From: Paracoccaceae bacterium | GTDB lineage: Bacteria; Pseudomonadota; Alphaproteobacteria; Rhodobacterales; Rhodobacteraceae | DNA length: 14,103 nucleotides | NCBI GenBank assembly: GCA_003545125.1 | Contig: DQCI01000223.1 | Coordinates: forward strand, 28,387 to 42,489 | Direction of reading: 5' to 3' | Shown here: positions 12,967 through 14,103 of the stretch, one piece after another | Numbering within the stretch: the first letter of the stretch is position 1 | Layout: each line of letters starts with the position of its first letter | The notes under the pieces: generated by a model | The model's database searches: none | Told to the model about the DNA's origin: nothing | Seen by the model: the letters and a program-made list of their open reading frames with translations, nothing else | Position numbers and translations under genes: made by a program

Positions 12967-13634
12967 AGATCCGCCCCGGCAAGATGCACCTGATGTTTTG
13001 AAATCCGAAGCACACGTGCCTGCACCTGGGCCTTGGCCGACCGGATCAGGTTGAGGTCATGGGTGGCGATCATGATCGTCTTGCCCATCCGGTTGAGCTC
13101 TACCATCAGCTGCAGAAGCCGGATCGACATTTCCCAATCGACATTGCCGGTCGGCTCGTCGGCAAGGATCACCTCGGGGCTCATGATGATGGCCCGCGCC
13201 AGCGCCGCCCGCTGCCGCTCGCCGCCAGAGAGTTCTGGCGGATGGCTGTCTTTCTGGCCCGCGAGGCCGACCCAATGGAGCAGGTCGGTGACTTCATCCG
13301 CGTCCGTTGGCCGCCCGGAGACGGTGAGTGGCAAGGCGACGTTTTCCGCGAGCGTGAGGTGGTCGAGGAACCGCTGCTCCTGGTGGACGACGCCAACCCG
13401 GCGTCGGGTCATCGCCACTTCGTCGCGGCTCATCTCGCGCACGTCCTGTCCGAAGATGGTCACCTGGCCCTGCCCGGCGGTCAGAGCGCCATAGCACAGC
13501 TTCAGGAGCGTCGTCTTGCCCGCGCCCGAGGGGCCGGTGAGGAAATGGAAAGAGCCAGGCGTGAGCTTGAGCGACACGTCGCCAAGAATGGGAGCGCCGC
13601 CGTAGCGGTAAGTGACTTCATGCAACTCGATCAC
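12963..13634 (-). CDS. ftsE: Cell division ATP-binding protein FtsE
   Basis: The protein has 223 aa from GTG (complement 13632-13634), chosen because the ABC fold begins directly at VIELHEVTYRYGG and the frame's longer upstream part is not conserved-looking. ABC landmarks: Walker A GPSGAGKTT (34-42), Q-loop VVHQEQRFLDHLT (Q85), signature LSGGERQR (135-142), Walker B VILADEP (155-161, with catalytic E160) and H-loop THDLNL (H192). The FtsE-style DEPTGNVD is present. It is the first gene of the operon, transcribed away from the zinc-ribbon gene. GGGGAG about 11 nt upstream is the only SD candidate. Confidence 0.94.
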   Translation of the reverse strand: MIELHEVTYRYGGAPILGDVSLKLTPGSFHFLTGPSGAGKTTLLKLCYGALTAGQGQVTIFGQDVREMSRDEVAMTRRRVGVVHQEQRFLDHLTLAENVALPLTVSGRPTDADEVTDLLHWVGLAGQKDSHPPELSGGERQRAALARAIIMSPEVILADEPTGNVDWEMSIRLLQLMVELNRMGKTIMIATHDLNLIRSAKAQVQARVLRISKHQVHLAGADL

Positions 13635-13710
13635 GCGCGCCCCAGCTCCCCTGTTTGCACGGCCCCGGTCTTCCGCCGGTCGCGACCGTTTTGCCCCAGC
13701 ACACGAATTG

Positions 13711-13730
13711 TTGCAATCGGAGGATTGCAA
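13711..13730. promoter_or_regulatory. TTGCAATC inverted repeat in the ftsE/zinc-ribbon divergent region
   Basis: TTGCAATC and GATTGCAA are perfect 8-bp arms around GGAG. The site ends five bp before a good plus-strand -35 box and lies about 77 bp upstream of the ftsE start. It is well placed for a dimeric regulator acting on one or both genes. Regulatory role is inferred. Confidence 0.55.
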
Positions 13731-13734
13731 AGGT

Positions 13735-13763
13735 TTGATTTTGGGTGTTTCCCTGCACATAAT
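13735..13763 (+). promoter_or_regulatory. Sigma-70-type promoter for the zinc-ribbon gene
   Basis: TTGATT (13735-13740) and CATAAT (13758-13763) are separated by 17 bp. The -10 matches TATAAT at five of six positions and the -35 at four of six. The leader to the ATG would be about 50 nt. This is the best-looking promoter in the window. Confidence 0.5.
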
Positions 13764-13822
13764 AGACCCGTGGGGCATGAATCTGTGCTGCGGGGGGCGA
13801 GTGCCGAAGGAGCGAGGATTGG

Positions 13823-14103
13823 ATGCGTCTGGTTTGTCCGAACTGTGGTGCGCAATACGAAGTGGACGATCGCGTCATTCCTGACAGCGGTCGGGATGTT
13901 CAATGTTCGTCTTGCGGGCATGCCTGGTATCAGATGCCGGCGAATATGGATGCGGCGGAGGAATCGGCGCTGGCCGAGCCCGAAGAGGTGCTCGGGGCGG
14001 ATGACGACACCGCCGACATGGAGCCTGAGTTTGAGCCGGAACCCGAGCCCGACGTCGGGTCCGGGGATGAACCGGACGGTGAAACCGATGCCGGGACGCC
14101 TGA
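13823..14103 (+). CDS. Zinc-ribbon domain protein, N-terminal part (cut by window edge)
   Basis: This is the first 93 codons of a gene that continues past the right edge; the terminal TGA letters are out of frame. ATG 13823 follows AAGGAG (13807-13812). Residues 1-35 are an MJ0042-type zinc ribbon, MRLVCPNCGAQYEVDDRVIP, then CSSCGHAWYQ, with C5, C8, C28 and C31 as the ligands. An acidic, Pro/Glu/Asp-rich disordered linker follows (EPEFEPEPEPDVG). In related genomes such proteins often have a membrane helix and a further domain after the linker, but that part is not visible. It is divergent from ftsE with a shared 188-bp control region. Role unknown. Confidence 0.85.
   Translation, partial: MRLVCPNCGAQYEVDDRVIPDSGRDVQCSSCGHAWYQMPANMDAAEESALAEPEEVLGADDDTADMEPEFEPEPEPDVGSGDEPDGETDAGTP

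Noticed and set aside
13635..13778. Extended N-terminus for FtsE from ATG 13778
   Set aside because: It would translate the divergent control region including the TTGCAATC repeat. The ABC fold starts at the GTG at 13634, giving the usual 223-aa size.

Overview
The window is GC-rich, almost fully coding DNA. It looks like an alphaproteobacterium of the Rhodobacterales (Roseobacter/Paracoccus relatives). The taxonomic call rests on the kinds of protein and their order: an N-terminal Mcl1-type malyl-CoA lyase, a DgcN/DgcA pair, a DUF1244 protein, pyruvate kinase followed by a tiny membrane protein, and a zinc-ribbon gene divergent from an ftsE-ftsX-plsC-PPOX operon. No tRNA, rRNA, insertion sequence, prophage or CRISPR array was seen. 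No gene-free stretch exceeds about 270 bases.

Layout. (a) 1-377, minus: the start of a malyl-CoA/beta-methylmalyl-CoA lyase gene. (b) 643-3557, plus: a three-gene operon dgcN, dgcA and a D-amino-acid transaminase, closed by a clear intrinsic terminator. Together these enzymes could move amino groups from many D-amino acids onto D-glutamate, acetylate it, and epimerise it to N-acetyl-L-glutamate. (c) 3689-5945, plus: an OmpA-type envelope protein and a membrane-anchored coiled-coil/helix-hairpin-helix protein, closed by a 12-bp stem. (d) 6042-6833, minus: a LigB-type (4,5-DOPA extradiol) dioxygenase. (e) 7015-7398, plus: a small membrane protein of unknown function that runs up to a convergent DUF1244 gene (7402-7725, minus). 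(f) 7905-8645, minus: an N-formylglutamate amidohydrolase-family gene, divergent from pyruvate kinase (8789-10237) and a 74-aa membrane protein (10290-10514). (g) 10454-13634, minus: a tightly overlapping cell-envelope operon, ftsE, ftsX, plsC, a PPOX flavoprotein and a small ORF. (h) 13823 to the end, plus: the start of a zinc-ribbon protein with an acidic linker.

The most unusual non-coding signals are two clusters of tandem palindromes. At 7828-7896 there are three 21-nt hairpins at an exact 24-nt period. Each is perfectly self-complementary although the arm sequences differ, and the third triloop is inverted. At 10522-10565 there are two perfect palindromes that share a TTTCGAAA centre but have complementary flanks. 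Each cluster begins 7-8 nt after a stop codon, and together they bracket the 3' ends of the divergent FGase/pyk transcription pair. They look like a maintained structural element rather than random repeats, and are the best candidate here for something undescribed.
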